This document shows, piece after piece, positions 34,604 to 43,698 of a stretch of DNA of 64,000 nucleotides. Each line of letters opens with the position of its first letter. The first letter of the stretch is position 1. The translations under genes were made by a program, and so were the position numbers. The stretch is from Kocuria sp. p3-SID1428. GTDB taxonomy: Bacteria > Actinomycetota > Actinomycetes > Actinomycetales > Micrococcaceae. The notes beneath the pieces are model-generated. The model did no database searches and was not told where the DNA came from. It worked only from the letters and a program-made list of their open reading frames with translations. The stretch spans positions 37,805 to 101,804 of the forward strand of contig NZ_JALXVH010000003.1 of assembly GCF_025149945.1 (NCBI RefSeq), in the 5' to 3' direction.

Positions 34604-36697
34604 ATGACCCAAGGCATCTACCTCAGCGCCATGACCCCGGCCGCCGGCAAGTCCCTGATCGCGCTGGGGCTGACAGACACCCTGTTCAAGAACTCCGACC
34701 GCGTGGGCTTCCTCCGTCCGGTGCACCTGGGCGAGACCCCGGAGCAGGACCCCATGCTCGCGCTCATGGCCCAGACCTTCGAGCTGCCGCCGGAGCGCTG
34801 CCGCGGCGCTGTCACCCTGGACCGGTGCCGGGAGCTCCTGGCCTCGGGCGATCACGACGCCCTGGACTCGGCGGCCGTGGACGTCTACGCGCAGATGGCC
34901 GAGCACTGCGACGTCATCGTGGTCGACGGAACCGATCTGCTGGCGCACAACGCCGCCACCGCGGAGTTCGACCTCAACGCGCGCCTGGCCAACAACATGG
35001 GCTGCTCGGTGCTGGCCGTCATCGGCGGTCAGCAGGCGGAGCACCCCGAGGACCTGCTCAACGCCGTGGAGGTCACCCGCACGGAGCTGCGCGACTCCAA
35101 GTGCGACATCTTCGCGATCATGGTCAACCGCTGCCCCGCCGACTGGGTGGACGAGGTCTCGCGCAAGGCCAAGCGCGGGCTGCACAACCTCCCGGTCTAC
35201 GTCCTGCCCGAGGTCCCGGAGGTCATCAGCCCCACGGTCGAGGAGCTCGTGGAGTCGGCGGGCCTGCGCTCGGACCTCACCGACGTCACCCTGGACCGCG
35301 ACATCAAGGGCGTGAAGATCGCCGCCATGAACGTGGAGCACTTCCTGGAGCTGCTCGTCGACGGCGATCTGGTGATCACCCCCGGAGACCGCTCGGACGT
35401 CCTCATGGCCACCCTGGCCGCGGCGCTCACCCCGGATCAGGCCACCCCCGCAGGCGTGCTGCTCACGGGCGGGTTCGTGCCCGAAGGCCTGGTCCGCTCG
35501 TTCGTGGCCGGCGCCCCATTCCCCGTGCTGAGCACCGAGGACGACACCTACACGGCAGCCCAGCGCGTCGGTTCCGCCCGCGGCCGGATCGTCAAGGGCG
35601 GGGCCCGCAAGGCCGCGGCCGCTCTCGGCGCGTGGGCCAAGCAGGTCGACGGCGAGGAGCTGGCCTCCCGCCTTCGCCTGGAGCGCCCCGAGCGGCGCAC
35701 TCCCCTGCGCTTCCTCCACGAGCTCGTGGAGCAGGCCCGACGCGACCGCAAGACCATCGTGCTGCCCGAGGGCGACGACATCCGCATCCTGCGCGCCGCC
35801 GAGATGATCCACCGCCGGGGCTTCTGCGACCTGGTGATCCTGGGCGAGCCGGACGAGGTGGCGCGGCTGTGCGATGCCGAGGGCATCGACCTGGACTTCG
35901 AGGCCGACGGGCTCGAGCTGATCGACTTCCGCAACGACTCCGAGCGCCGCGAGCGCTACGCCGAGGCCTATATGCAGTACCGCAAGCACAAGGGCGTGGA
36001 CAAGGACACCGCCCTGGAGCGCATGCTCGACGGCTCGTACTTCGGCACCATGATGGTCCAGCTCGGCGATGTGGACGGCATGGTCTCGGGCGCGGCCCAC
36101 ACCACCGCCAACACGATCCGCCCCGCGCTCGAGTTCGTGAAGACCAAGGAGGGCGTCGGCGTGGTCTCCTCGGTGTTCTTCATGCTCCTGGCCGACCGCG
36201 TGCTGGTCTACGGCGACTGCGCCGTGAACCCCAACCCGAACGCCGAGCAGCTCGCGGACATCGCCAAGGCCTCCGCCCAGACGGCCCGGGCCTTCGGCGT
36301 GGACCCGCGCGTGGCCATGCTCTCCTACTCGACCGGCTCCTCCGGGGTTGGCGAGGACGTCGAGCGGGTCACCGAGGCCACCCGACTGGTCCAGGCCGAG
36401 GAGCCGGACTTCCCCGTCGAGGGCCCCATCCAGTACGACGCCGCCGTGGACGCCTCGATCGCCCAGAAGAAGCTGCCCGGCTCCGAGGTGGCCGGGCACG
36501 CGACCGTGTTCGTCTTCCCTGACCTGAACACCGGCAACAACACATACAAGGCCGTCCAGCAGTCCGCCGGCGCCGTCGCCGTGGGTCCCGTCCTGCAGGG
36601 CCTGCGCAAGCCGGTCAACGACCTCTCCCGCGGCACCACGGTCGAGGACATCGTCAACACCGTGGCGATCACCGCGATCCAGGCCCAGAACGGCTGA
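34604..36697 (+). CDS. pta: Phosphate acetyltransferase
   Basis: Interconverts acetyl-CoA and acetyl phosphate. 697 residues: an N-terminal P-loop-like domain (about 1-215, MTPAAGKSLIALGL), a DRTGG-type middle domain (about 215-335, ending GARKAAAALGAW), then the catalytic PTA_PTB domain from about residue 366 (DRKTIVLPEGDDIRILRAAE, DGMVSGAAHTTANTIRPALE, MLSYSTGSSGVGEDVERVTE, FVFPDLNTGNNTYKAVQ). ATG at 34604 follows GAGGAG. A TAGGCT hexamer at 34500-34505 could be the -10 box, giving a leader of about 90 bases. ackA follows after 55 bases. Confidence 0.96.
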   Translation: MTQGIYLSAMTPAAGKSLIALGLTDTLFKNSDRVGFLRPVHLGETPEQDPMLALMAQTFELPPERCRGAVTLDRCRELLASGDHDALDSAAVDVYAQMAEHCDVIVVDGTDLLAHNAATAEFDLNARLANNMGCSVLAVIGGQQAEHPEDLLNAVEVTRTELRDSKCDIFAIMVNRCPADWVDEVSRKAKRGLHNLPVYVLPEVPEVISPTVEELVESAGLRSDLTDVTLDRDIKGVKIAAMNVEHFLELLVDGDLVITPGDRSDVLMATLAAALTPDQATPAGVLLTGGFVPEGLVRSFVAGAPFPVLSTEDDTYTAAQRVGSARGRIVKGGARKAAAALGAWAKQVDGEELASRLRLERPERRTPLRFLHELVEQARRDRKTIVLPEGDDIRILRAAEMIHRRGFCDLVILGEPDEVARLCDAEGIDLDFEADGLELIDFRNDSERRERYAEAYMQYRKHKGVDKDTALERMLDGSYFGTMMVQLGDVDGMVSGAAHTTANTIRPALEFVKTKEGVGVVSSVFFMLLADRVLVYGDCAVNPNPNAEQLADIAKASAQTARAFGVDPRVAMLSYSTGSSGVGEDVERVTEATRLVQAEEPDFPVEGPIQYDAAVDASIAQKKLPGSEVAGHATVFVFPDLNTGNNTYKAVQQSAGAVAVGPVLQGLRKPVNDLSRGTTVEDIVNTVAITAIQAQNG

Positions 36698-36752
36698 GCC
36701 TCCGCCGCAGCGGCAGCCCAGCACACCGAATCCCACCATCCGAAGGAGCGCC

Positions 36753-37985
36753 ATGCTCGTCCTCGTCGTCAACTCCGGCTCGTCGTCGCTGAAGTACCAG
36801 GTCCGGGAGGTCACCGCCGAGGAGGGCGGGGAGCCCTCCGCCTACACCTCCTCCATGCCGCGCGTGGACGAGCTCGTGAACATGGACGAGGCCACCCAGG
36901 GCGCCGAGAGCGGCGAGGTCATCACCGAGGGCCTGATCCAGAACATCGGCACCTCGGAGATCGAGGATCACACGCAGGCCCTGGAGCTGCTGGCCCAGCG
37001 CCTCGAGGAGGAGCTCGGCGAGCGCACGATCGACGCCGCCGGGCACCGCGTGGTCCACGGCGGCGAGCGTTTCTCCGCTCCCGTGCTGGTCAGCAACGAG
37101 ATCATCCGCGCGATCGAGCGCCTGGCCCCGCTGGCCCCGCTGCACAACCCGGCCAGCGCCCTGGGCCTGCGAGCCATCCAGAAGAAGTGGCCGCACATGC
37201 CCCAGGTCTGCGTGTTCGACACGGCGTTCCACCGCTCCATGCCGGAGCACGTGTGGCGCTACGCGCTGCCCGAGGAGATGTACTCCGAGTACGGCGTGCG
37301 CCGCTACGGCTTCCACGGCACCTCGCACGACTACGTCACCGGCGAGGCCGCACGCTTCCTGGGTGTGGAGCGCGACGGCTTCGACGCGGTCGTCGCCCAC
37401 CTCGGCAACGGGGCCTCGGCCACCGCGATCAGGGACGGAGCGTCCTACGACACGTCCATGGGCTACACGCCGCTGGCCGGGCTGATCATGGGCACCCGCA
37501 CCGGCGATCTGGACCCGTCGATCGTCACGGCCCTGCTCGAGCGCTACCCGGATCTCGATGCTCAGCGCCTGGACCAGATCATGAACAAGGAGTCCGGGCT
37601 CAAGGCCCTGGCCGGCCACTCGGACATGCGCACGGTCGACGAGCGCGCGAAGGCCGGTGACGAGCGCGCCGAGCTGGCTCTGGAGATGACGGCCTACCGC
37701 CTGGCCAAGTACATCGGCGGCTACCACGTGGCCGTCGGAGGGGCTCAGGCCCTGATCTTCACCGCGGGCATCGGTGAGAACTCTGCCGAGTTCCGCCAGC
37801 GCGTGGTCGACAAGCTCGGGGCGCTGGGCGCAGAGCTCGACCCCGAGGCCAATGCCGTGCGCGGCGACGAGGTCCGCCTCATCTCCACGCCGGAGTCGCG
37901 CCTGGAGATCCTGGTGGTCCCCACCGACGAGGAGCGCGCGATCGCCGAGGCCACCGCTGCGCTGGTGAGCCGTCGGGCGAGCTGA
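36753..37985 (+). CDS. ackA: Acetate kinase
   Basis: Interconverts acetyl phosphate + ADP and acetate + ATP. 410 residues of the ASKHA fold: NSGSSSLKYQ at the start, GHRVVHGGERFSAP, FDTAFHRSMPE, YGFHGTSHDYV, VAHLGNGASATAI, IMGTRTGDLDPSI and IFTAGIGENSAEFR. All nucleotide- and acetate-binding segments are present. ATG at 36753 follows AAGGAGC. Operon with pta. Confidence 0.97.
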   Translation: MLVLVVNSGSSSLKYQVREVTAEEGGEPSAYTSSMPRVDELVNMDEATQGAESGEVITEGLIQNIGTSEIEDHTQALELLAQRLEEELGERTIDAAGHRVVHGGERFSAPVLVSNEIIRAIERLAPLAPLHNPASALGLRAIQKKWPHMPQVCVFDTAFHRSMPEHVWRYALPEEMYSEYGVRRYGFHGTSHDYVTGEAARFLGVERDGFDAVVAHLGNGASATAIRDGASYDTSMGYTPLAGLIMGTRTGDLDPSIVTALLERYPDLDAQRLDQIMNKESGLKALAGHSDMRTVDERAKAGDERAELALEMTAYRLAKYIGGYHVAVGGAQALIFTAGIGENSAEFRQRVVDKLGALGAELDPEANAVRGDEVRLISTPESRLEILVVPTDEERAIAEATAALVSRRAS

Positions 37986-38005
37986 GCCGCCCCGCCATCG
38001 AGTGG

Positions 38006-38011
38006 TATGCT
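38006..38011 (+). promoter_or_regulatory. -10 box of the Abi_2 locus
   Basis: TATGCT preceded by TGG, an extended -10 element, 20 bases after the ackA stop. It predicts a transcript start near 38018, just upstream of the hairpin. No clear -35 box. Confidence 0.45.
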
Positions 38012-38017
38012 TGATGC

Positions 38018-38089
38018 AATCGTTCAGCCCGCCCCGACCTCGGTCGGGAGCGGGCTGGATCTCTTTCTGGGGCAAAGGGGAGCCTCGAG
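38018..38089 (+). ncRNA. Structured leader RNA upstream of the Abi_2 gene (candidate abiF-type RNA)
   Basis: Between the putative start near 38018 and the ATG at 38090 lies a hairpin at 38025-38057: CAGCCCGC and CCCGACC pair with GGTCGGG and GCGGGCTG, 15 bp with one bulged A and a CTCG tetraloop inside. It is followed by an A/G-rich tail that ends in the ribosome site AAGGGGAG. RNAs preceding AbiF-like Abi_2 genes have been described by comparative genomics; whether this leader fits that motif needs a covariance search. It could instead be the ackA terminator. Confidence 0.4.
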
Positions 38090-39037
38090 ATGTCCAGACC
38101 GCTCAAACCGCCGATGTCGACCCGGGACCACATCGCTCTTCTCCGTCAACGCGGCATGGAAGTCGACGAGGCACAGGCGACTCAATGGCTGTCCAACGTG
38201 AGCTACCACCGACTGGCTGCCTACTGGTACCCCGCCAGACGGCTGACCGCTGATGGGCGTCGAGAAGATTCGTTCGTCGACGGAACGTCGTTTGCCGATG
38301 TCGCTGCCCTCTATGAGGCCGACCGAAAACTACGCGGCCTGGTTCTGGACGGCATGGAACGCGTCGAGATCACCATGCGGACACGCATCGGTGAGCTCCT
38401 CTGCCAGAGCGACCCCCTCCTGTACAGGGATCCCAGCAGGTTTCGCCCTGGATTCGATCATTCAAGGTGGGTCGCTACAGCTCAGAGTCGCATAAAACGA
38501 GCCCAGCGGCGCGATGCGGCAATCCAGCACTATCGGGACAATTACGACGCGAACTACCCCTTCTGGGTGCTGGCAGAGGTGCTCGACTTCGCCGACATTT
38601 CGAGACTCTTCGACGGGCTCCCGGCCCGCGATCAGCGCACTATCGCCGAGGGACTCCAGATCGTCCTGGACCTTTCCGAGCTATCCAAGAACCAGCAACG
38701 CAAGGCCAAGGCCGTGTCACCGCTCGCGCGCTGGCTCGAGCAGCTAACGGTGGTGCGGAACACCTGTGCTCATCACGGGCGGCTGTGGAACACGTCCTTC
38801 GTGCCAGCGTCGACGACTGCCATGCGCGCTCAGGAGAGTCTGAAACAGCTGCCGCACGGTGAAAGCAAGCGGGTCTTCGGATCCCTCATCGTCATGTCCC
38901 ATATTCTGCGCGTCACGTCACCGGGAACTACCTGGCCGAACAAGACGGCGTCCCTGGTCAACGACGAGTTCTTGCCCAACCCCTTGACCACTGATGACGC
39001 GCTGGGGTTGCCTCCCGGTTGGGGCGGGAGTCTGTGA
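38090..39037 (+). CDS. Abi_2-family (AbiD/AbiF) abortive-infection protein
   Basis: A 315-residue phage-defence protein. The N-terminus has the family pattern LLRQRGMEVDEAQATQWLS then VSYHRLAAYWYPAR; the middle has LVLDGMERVEITMRTRIGE; and the C-terminal part carries RNTCAHHGRLWN, the R-x4-H-type active site shared with HEPN RNases. It is expected to cause growth arrest on infection, probably by RNA cleavage. ATG at 38090 with AAGGGGAG seven bases upstream. Base composition is visibly less GC-rich than the flanking ackA and phosphoribosyltransferase genes, so it was probably acquired. Its stop is three bases from that of the convergent gene. Confidence 0.92.
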   Translation: MSRPLKPPMSTRDHIALLRQRGMEVDEAQATQWLSNVSYHRLAAYWYPARRLTADGRREDSFVDGTSFADVAALYEADRKLRGLVLDGMERVEITMRTRIGELLCQSDPLLYRDPSRFRPGFDHSRWVATAQSRIKRAQRRDAAIQHYRDNYDANYPFWVLAEVLDFADISRLFDGLPARDQRTIAEGLQIVLDLSELSKNQQRKAKAVSPLARWLEQLTVVRNTCAHHGRLWNTSFVPASTTAMRAQESLKQLPHGESKRVFGSLIVMSHILRVTSPGTTWPNKTASLVNDEFLPNPLTTDDALGLPPGWGGSL

Positions 39038-39040
39038 GCC

Positions 39041-39544
39041 TCAGCCGGCCGGGGTGACCGGGGGCTCATCGGACCAGGGGAAGACGATCCACTCGTCGGT
39101 GGCCTTCCACACGAAGTCCGGGTCCACCAGGGAGCGCGGCTTGGAGTAGATGACGGCCGAGCGGGTGTCCGACTGGTAGCCCTTGAGCAGCTCGAGCACC
39201 AGGGCCAGGGTGCGCCCGGAGTCGGCGACGTCGTCGACGACCAGGACCTTCTTGGAGCTGATCGACTCGACATCGAGCATGGGTGCCAGCAGAACGGGGT
39301 CCGGCAGGGTCTCGTGGACGTCGGTGTAGAACTCGACGTTCACCGCGTCCAGCAGCTTGACGCCCAGTGCGTAGGACAGCGCGCCTGCCGGGACCAGCCC
39401 GCCGCGGGCCACGCCGATGATGATGTCCGGCACGAAGCCGCTGTCAGCGATCTCCTGCGCGAGCTCCCGGGTGGCGGCGCCGAAGCCCTCCCACGTGAGG
39501 ATCTCCTTGCCGTCAACGTCTGCCGCGTCTGCGTGATAAGCCAT
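39041..39544 (-). CDS. Phosphoribosyltransferase, purine-type (COG2236)
   Basis: A 167-residue type I PRTase. The PRPP-binding loop is VLVVDDVADSGRTLALVLE (about 100-118), the hood has IIIGVARGGLVPAGAL, and the end FVWKATDEWIVFPW is typical of xanthine/guanine-type archaeal and actinobacterial PRTases. It probably salvages a purine base, but substrate choice is inference. ATG at 39542-39544 (two residues shorter than the open frame) has the hexamer TAGAGT ending six bases upstream, so transcript and translation probably start together. Confidence 0.88.
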   Translation of the reverse strand: MAYHADAADVDGKEILTWEGFGAATRELAQEIADSGFVPDIIIGVARGGLVPAGALSYALGVKLLDAVNVEFYTDVHETLPDPVLLAPMLDVESISSKKVLVVDDVADSGRTLALVLELLKGYQSDTRSAVIYSKPRSLVDPDFVWKATDEWIVFPWSDEPPVTPAG

Positions 39545-39550
39545 GCACAC

Positions 39551-39556
39551 ACTCTA
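39551..39556 (-). promoter_or_regulatory. -10 box of a leaderless transcript
   Basis: TAGAGT on the minus strand, with six bases to the ATG of the phosphoribosyltransferase gene, so the A of ATG is the predicted first transcribed base. No ribosome site is present, which fits. Confidence 0.5.
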
Positions 39557-39605
39557 GTCCCCGCCCGCGCGCGAGGGCAGGGACGAGGACGACGACCGCG
39601 CAGGA

Positions 39606-40631
39606 TCAGTCGGCGAGCATGTCCTGGACCAAGCGGCGGACCTCGGTGCCGTAGAGCTCGATCGAGCGCATCATGGCGCTGTGCGACAGGGTTCCGACCG
39701 CGTACTTGAGGTCGAAGCGGGCAGCGCCGAGAACCTTCTGATGGCGCACGATCTTGCGCGCCACGGTCTCCGGGGAGCCGACGTAATAGGCGCCGTCGGG
39801 CCCGGCCATCTGCTCGAACGCCTCGCGGGACAGCGGCGGCCAGCCGCGCTCGCGCCCGATCACCGCGTGATTGTGGGCCTGGGCGGGGAAGAACTCCTCG
39901 CGCGCCTGCTCGTCCGTCTCGGCCACGTGGCCCGGCGAGTGCCAGGCGATGGGCAGCTCCGGCTTGCCGAAGTGCTCCAGAGCCCGGCGATAGTGCTGCG
40001 CGAACGCGGCGAACGCCGAGGGGCTGCCGCCGATGATCGCGAAGATCACGGGCATCTCGTAGTGCGCGGCACGCACGACCGACTGCGGGGAGCCGCCCAC
40101 CGCGATCCAGGCCGGCAGGCGCCCGGACTCCGTCTTGGGGTGGACCTCGAGTCCGTCGATCGCCGGGCGCAGACCTCCCTCCCAGGTGATGGGCCCCTCC
40201 GACTGCAGACGGGAGAACAGCTCGAGCTTCTCCTCGAACAGCCGCTCGTAGTCCTGCAGGTCGAAGCCGAACAGGGGGAAGGACTCCGTGAAGGAGCCGC
40301 GGCCCAGGACGACCTCGGCCCGGCCGGAGGACAGGGCGTCGACGGTCGCGAAGCGCTGGTACAGGCGCACCGGGTCATCCGAGGAGAGCACGGAGACGGC
40401 GCTGCCCAGGCGGATGGTCTCGGTGGCGGTGGCCAGTCCCGCCAGGACCGTATCCGGCGCGGAGACCGCGAAATCGCTGCGGTGGTGCTCGCCGACCCCG
40501 AAGAAGTCCAGGCCGACACGGTCCGCCTGGATGCCCTCGGCCAGGACGTCGCGGATGACCTGGGCATCCGAGAGGGGCTGACCGTCCGGGCCGGGGTGGA
40601 CGTCGCCGAAGGTGTTGAGTCCGAGCTGCAT
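39606..40631 (-). CDS. LLM-class flavin-dependent oxidoreductase (luciferase-like)
   Basis: A 341-residue TIM-barrel enzyme of the bacterial-luciferase superfamily: MQLGLNTFGDVHPGPDG at the start, FFGVGEHHRSDFAVSAPDTV, IRLGSAVSVLSSDDPVRLYQ, GRAEVVLGRGSFTES, and a late GSPETVARKIVRHQ. It should use reduced FMN or F420 with an unknown substrate. It is not a clear SsuD and sits far from the sulfur operon. ATG at 40631 with AGAGGAG upstream. Appears monocistronic. Confidence 0.88.
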   Translation of the reverse strand: MQLGLNTFGDVHPGPDGQPLSDAQVIRDVLAEGIQADRVGLDFFGVGEHHRSDFAVSAPDTVLAGLATATETIRLGSAVSVLSSDDPVRLYQRFATVDALSSGRAEVVLGRGSFTESFPLFGFDLQDYERLFEEKLELFSRLQSEGPITWEGGLRPAIDGLEVHPKTESGRLPAWIAVGGSPQSVVRAAHYEMPVIFAIIGGSPSAFAAFAQHYRRALEHFGKPELPIAWHSPGHVAETDEQAREEFFPAQAHNHAVIGRERGWPPLSREAFEQMAGPDGAYYVGSPETVARKIVRHQKVLGAARFDLKYAVGTLSHSAMMRSIELYGTEVRRLVQDMLAD

Positions 40632-40693
40632 GGCATCTCCTCTGATCGCGGGACGCCCCGAATCATAGTTGATACATCACGTAGATGCGAGGG

Positions 40694-41950
40694 TCAGTCG
40701 GCTCGATGCCTGGGCTGCAGTCCCCGAAGGTGCACCAGGAACCCGGTGACCATGGAGCCCGAGCGCAGCAGCTCGCCGATCAGCATCCACCAGGCCATGC
40801 CCACCGCAGTGTCGGTCCCCAGCAGCCAGGCCCCGCCCACCACCAGGACCAGCTGAGCCCCGCTGATGACCATGAAGAGCCGCTCGCGCCCGCCGAACAT
40901 GAGCACGTTGCTCGTGGCCGAGGTCAGGGCGTTGATCAGCGTGGCCACCACCAGGATGACGGAAGCGCCCCACGTGCCCTGGTACTCCGGGCCGAGCAGA
41001 TCGACGATCCGCTGCTCGCCCAGTACCAGCAGGAAGCCGAGCAGCAGCGTGGGAAGCACTGCCGAGACCGCGGCCGCCTCCAGCACGAGGGCGACCAGTC
41101 TGCCGCGTCGGGTCACGGACATCGCGATCCGAGGCATGAAGACGGTGGCCACGGCGGTGGTGCCCATGGCCCCTGCGGACTGGATGCGCTGGGCCACCTC
41201 GTAGGTGCCGGTGGCCGCCAGGGAGCGCGCGCCCAGCAGGAACATCAGCCCGCGCACGCTCAGCGCGGTCAGCGCGGACCCCGCCGCCAGGATCAGCGAC
41301 TGACCCCACGGCACCGGCGGGACCGTCACGCGCGGCGGCGGCGGCCCTGCCGAGGGCGACAGCCGCCAGAAGGCGATGCTGATGATCACGAAGGCGGCCA
41401 CCTGCCCCGGGATCAGCAGCTGCGGGGCGAGCAGCGCGGAGGCGATCGCGATCAGCAGCGCGAGCCCCGGCAGGGCCACGGACTCCAGGAACTGCCCCGC
41501 CAGCGGCGCCTGCCGCGCCACCCGCTGGACCATGAACAGGCGCCCCAGGGCCGAGGAGACGGCTACGCCGTAGAGGACGAGCACGAGCCCGCCGGTCCCC
41601 GCGGTGAGCTGGAGGATGAGGGACGCCGCCAGGGCGAGGACGGTGAGCACCGCCCAGATGCGCAGCAGGGCCCGGGCGTCGCGGCGGGCGATGGCGCGGG
41701 CCTCGTCGTGACGACCCTCGGCCCACAGCGGCGACTGCGAGCGCATGCCGGACGTGTCGAGCCCGAAGGTGCCGGCGGCGCGCGCCACCAGGGCCACAGC
41801 CCACATGATGCCGTTGAGCCCCACCATCTCGACGGGGAAGCGCAGGGCCACGACGGCTACCAGCAGCATCTGCAGGGCGGCTCCGCCGATGCGGATGGAC
41901 ATGACCAGCGCGGACTGCAGGGCGGCGGCGCGCCGTCTCTCAGCAGCCAT
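40694..41950 (-). CDS. Wzx-like polysaccharide flippase (MOP superfamily)
   Basis: A 418-residue membrane protein with about 12 hydrophobic segments. It fits the polysaccharide-export branch of the MATE/MOP superfamily: an opening SIRIGGAALQMLLVAVVALR, a central MFLLGARSLAATGTYEVAQR with VFMPRIAMSVTRRGRL, and paired helices in each half. It would flip lipid-linked repeat units for the neighbouring Wzy-like polymerases. ATG at 41950. Last gene in its strand order of the exopolysaccharide locus, downstream of the first Wzy-like gene. Confidence 0.78.
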   Translation of the reverse strand: MAAERRRAAALQSALVMSIRIGGAALQMLLVAVVALRFPVEMVGLNGIMWAVALVARAAGTFGLDTSGMRSQSPLWAEGRHDEARAIARRDARALLRIWAVLTVLALAASLILQLTAGTGGLVLVLYGVAVSSALGRLFMVQRVARQAPLAGQFLESVALPGLALLIAIASALLAPQLLIPGQVAAFVIISIAFWRLSPSAGPPPPRVTVPPVPWGQSLILAAGSALTALSVRGLMFLLGARSLAATGTYEVAQRIQSAGAMGTTAVATVFMPRIAMSVTRRGRLVALVLEAAAVSAVLPTLLLGFLLVLGEQRIVDLLGPEYQGTWGASVILVVATLINALTSATSNVLMFGGRERLFMVISGAQLVLVVGGAWLLGTDTAVGMAWWMLIGELLRSGSMVTGFLVHLRGLQPRHRAD

Positions 41951-42126
41951 GTCCCACCCGTCCCCCTCTCATGCCGTGCGATTTCCGTGCCGCGGCGCCG
42001 GACTTCCCGGTCCCCGCACCGCCCCCGCGGCGCGCAGGCGCCTGCCGGCGGGCCTGTCTCGCGGCGCCACAGTCTACGTCCCGCCTCCGGCGCAGCACCC
42101 GGGTCGGGCACCCCCACTTGTGCGGC

Positions 42127-43698
42127 TCAGGCACTTCGACCCGGGTCTCTCTCGGGCGGGTCCGAGCCGTCCGGCCGCCCCGGCTGCGGGCCGACGGGCT
42201 CGGGCCCGCCCTGTGCCCAGGGGACCGTCACTGCGGCGCTCGCCCAGGGAGCGATGGCCGCTCCCGACGCGGAGACGGGCTCGGAGGCGGATGCGGGGCC
42301 GGTCGCGGTCACTGGCTCGGGCGCGCCGACGGATGCCGCAGCGGTCGTCGGCTCCGCGGTCAGGGCGAGCACCACGCCGGAGAGCAGGAAAGGCAGCCCG
42401 TACATCGGCGGGGCCACGAACACCGGTGCTGCGACCGATTCGATGGCCATGGCCGCGAGCCACCCGACGCCCACGGAGCCGATCCAGCGCAGGTGCGGAT
42501 CCTGGCTGCGGCGCATCATCCGCCAGGCGGGCAGCCCGAGCATGACTAGACCGCCGATGTAGCACAACAGGCCCAGGACGCCGGTCTCCGCCAGGGGCGC
42601 GGGCCAGAAGGTGTCCGAGAGGAAGTCGACCTCGTCGTGGCCCGTCATCCCCCAGATGCGCGTGTAGCCGAGCTCCTGGTAGTAGGGGCTGTAGTTCTGC
42701 GCGGCCGTGAACGAGGCGAACCGCCCGAAGCCCACGCCGAGCGGGAAGGCTCCCAGAGCCAGCGGGATGCTGTCCAGGGTCAGGCGGATGCGAGCGGTCT
42801 GGCTGACGTCGGAGAGGTACTCGGTCAGCGTGGCGTCCACGACGCGCGTGAGCGTGTCCCAGCCCAGGATCAGCGCCACCGGCGTGAGGATAGCCAGGCT
42901 CGTGAGGTACATGGCCTTCTTGCCCGGCAGCGACGCTCGGATCCCCAGGGAGACCACGAGGGCCGAGGCAATCGACTTGCGGCGGAAGGCCAGCAGGCAG
43001 GCGAGCCCGGAGCCGATGAGCAGCGCCAGGCTGATCCGGGAGCGGCGGATCGTGGAGCGGTAGGCCAGGATCGCGATGAACGCCAGGGACATCGTGGTCC
43101 CCAGTCCCACCGGGTGGGTGAACGGCCCGGAGAGGCTGGCGATCCCGCCGCGCTCGCTGAGCTCGACCGTGCCCGCGCTGATGAAGTCGTTCCACGCTGC
43201 GGGTGCGGCCGCGTTGGCCGCGGTGAACAGCAGGATCACGACGACGGCGACGGCGCCGCCGCGGATCAGCCCGGGGATGTCCTCGCGGCGCCAGTCCAGC
43301 TGCGCTAGGGCGAAGGCGAGCATGGGGCCCTTGAGGAACAGGAAGGCGCCGGTGGCGGTGATGCCCAGCGGCACCGAGTGCACGAGACCGCTCAGGACCC
43401 CGAGCAGGCCGAAGGCCAGGAAGAGCCACAGCGCGGCGAAGCAGCGGACCGATCCGTGATCGCGCAGCCTGCGCAGGGTGAACAGCACGACGGCCAGCAG
43501 CACGCACAGCTCGTCCATGTACCCCACAGCGCTGCTGCCGGTGACCGTCTGCGCCGTTTGGGAGATCACGGTCGACACGGCGACGACGCCGGCGAACGCC
43601 TTGGGCGCGCGGAAGGCCGCGCGCAGCAGCCACAGCACGGCAGCGCCACCGAGGGCGCAGACCGCCGCGAGCACCAGCGCCTCGGCAGGACCCGTCAC
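42127..43698 (-). CDS. Wzy-like polysaccharide polymerase, copy 1
   Basis: A 523-residue protein with 11-13 membrane segments and an O-antigen-ligase/polymerase-like layout: FLFLKGPMLAFALAQLDWRRE, ERGGIASLSGPFTHPVGLG, ARIRLTLDSIPLALGAFPLG and a large outer loop with NYSPYYQELGYTRIWGM then LSDTFWPAPLAETGVLG. The last 75 residues are a low-complexity Ala/Pro/Glu tail. GTG start at 43698 with GGGGGAGAG just before it. Roughly 55-60% identical by eye to the 47659-49125 gene. It diverges from its own Wzz-like gene. Confidence 0.82.
   Translation of the reverse strand: MTGPAEALVLAAVCALGGAAVLWLLRAAFRAPKAFAGVVAVSTVISQTAQTVTGSSAVGYMDELCVLLAVVLFTLRRLRDHGSVRCFAALWLFLAFGLLGVLSGLVHSVPLGITATGAFLFLKGPMLAFALAQLDWRREDIPGLIRGGAVAVVVILLFTAANAAAPAAWNDFISAGTVELSERGGIASLSGPFTHPVGLGTTMSLAFIAILAYRSTIRRSRISLALLIGSGLACLLAFRRKSIASALVVSLGIRASLPGKKAMYLTSLAILTPVALILGWDTLTRVVDATLTEYLSDVSQTARIRLTLDSIPLALGAFPLGVGFGRFASFTAAQNYSPYYQELGYTRIWGMTGHDEVDFLSDTFWPAPLAETGVLGLLCYIGGLVMLGLPAWRMMRRSQDPHLRWIGSVGVGWLAAMAIESVAAPVFVAPPMYGLPFLLSGVVLALTAEPTTAAASVGAPEPVTATGPASASEPVSASGAAIAPWASAAVTVPWAQGGPEPVGPQPGRPDGSDPPERDPGRSA

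Noticed and set aside
38025..38057. Calling the hairpin simply the ackA terminator
   Set aside because: It may be that, but it lies downstream of a promoter-like box for the Abi_2 gene and ends 32 bases before its start codon, so I kept it as a candidate leader RNA with modest confidence.
39606..40631. The luciferase-like oxidoreductase as the missing alkanesulfonate monooxygenase SsuD
   Set aside because: It is 25 kb from the sulfonate importer, monocistronic, and lacks any SsuD-specific motif that I can name.
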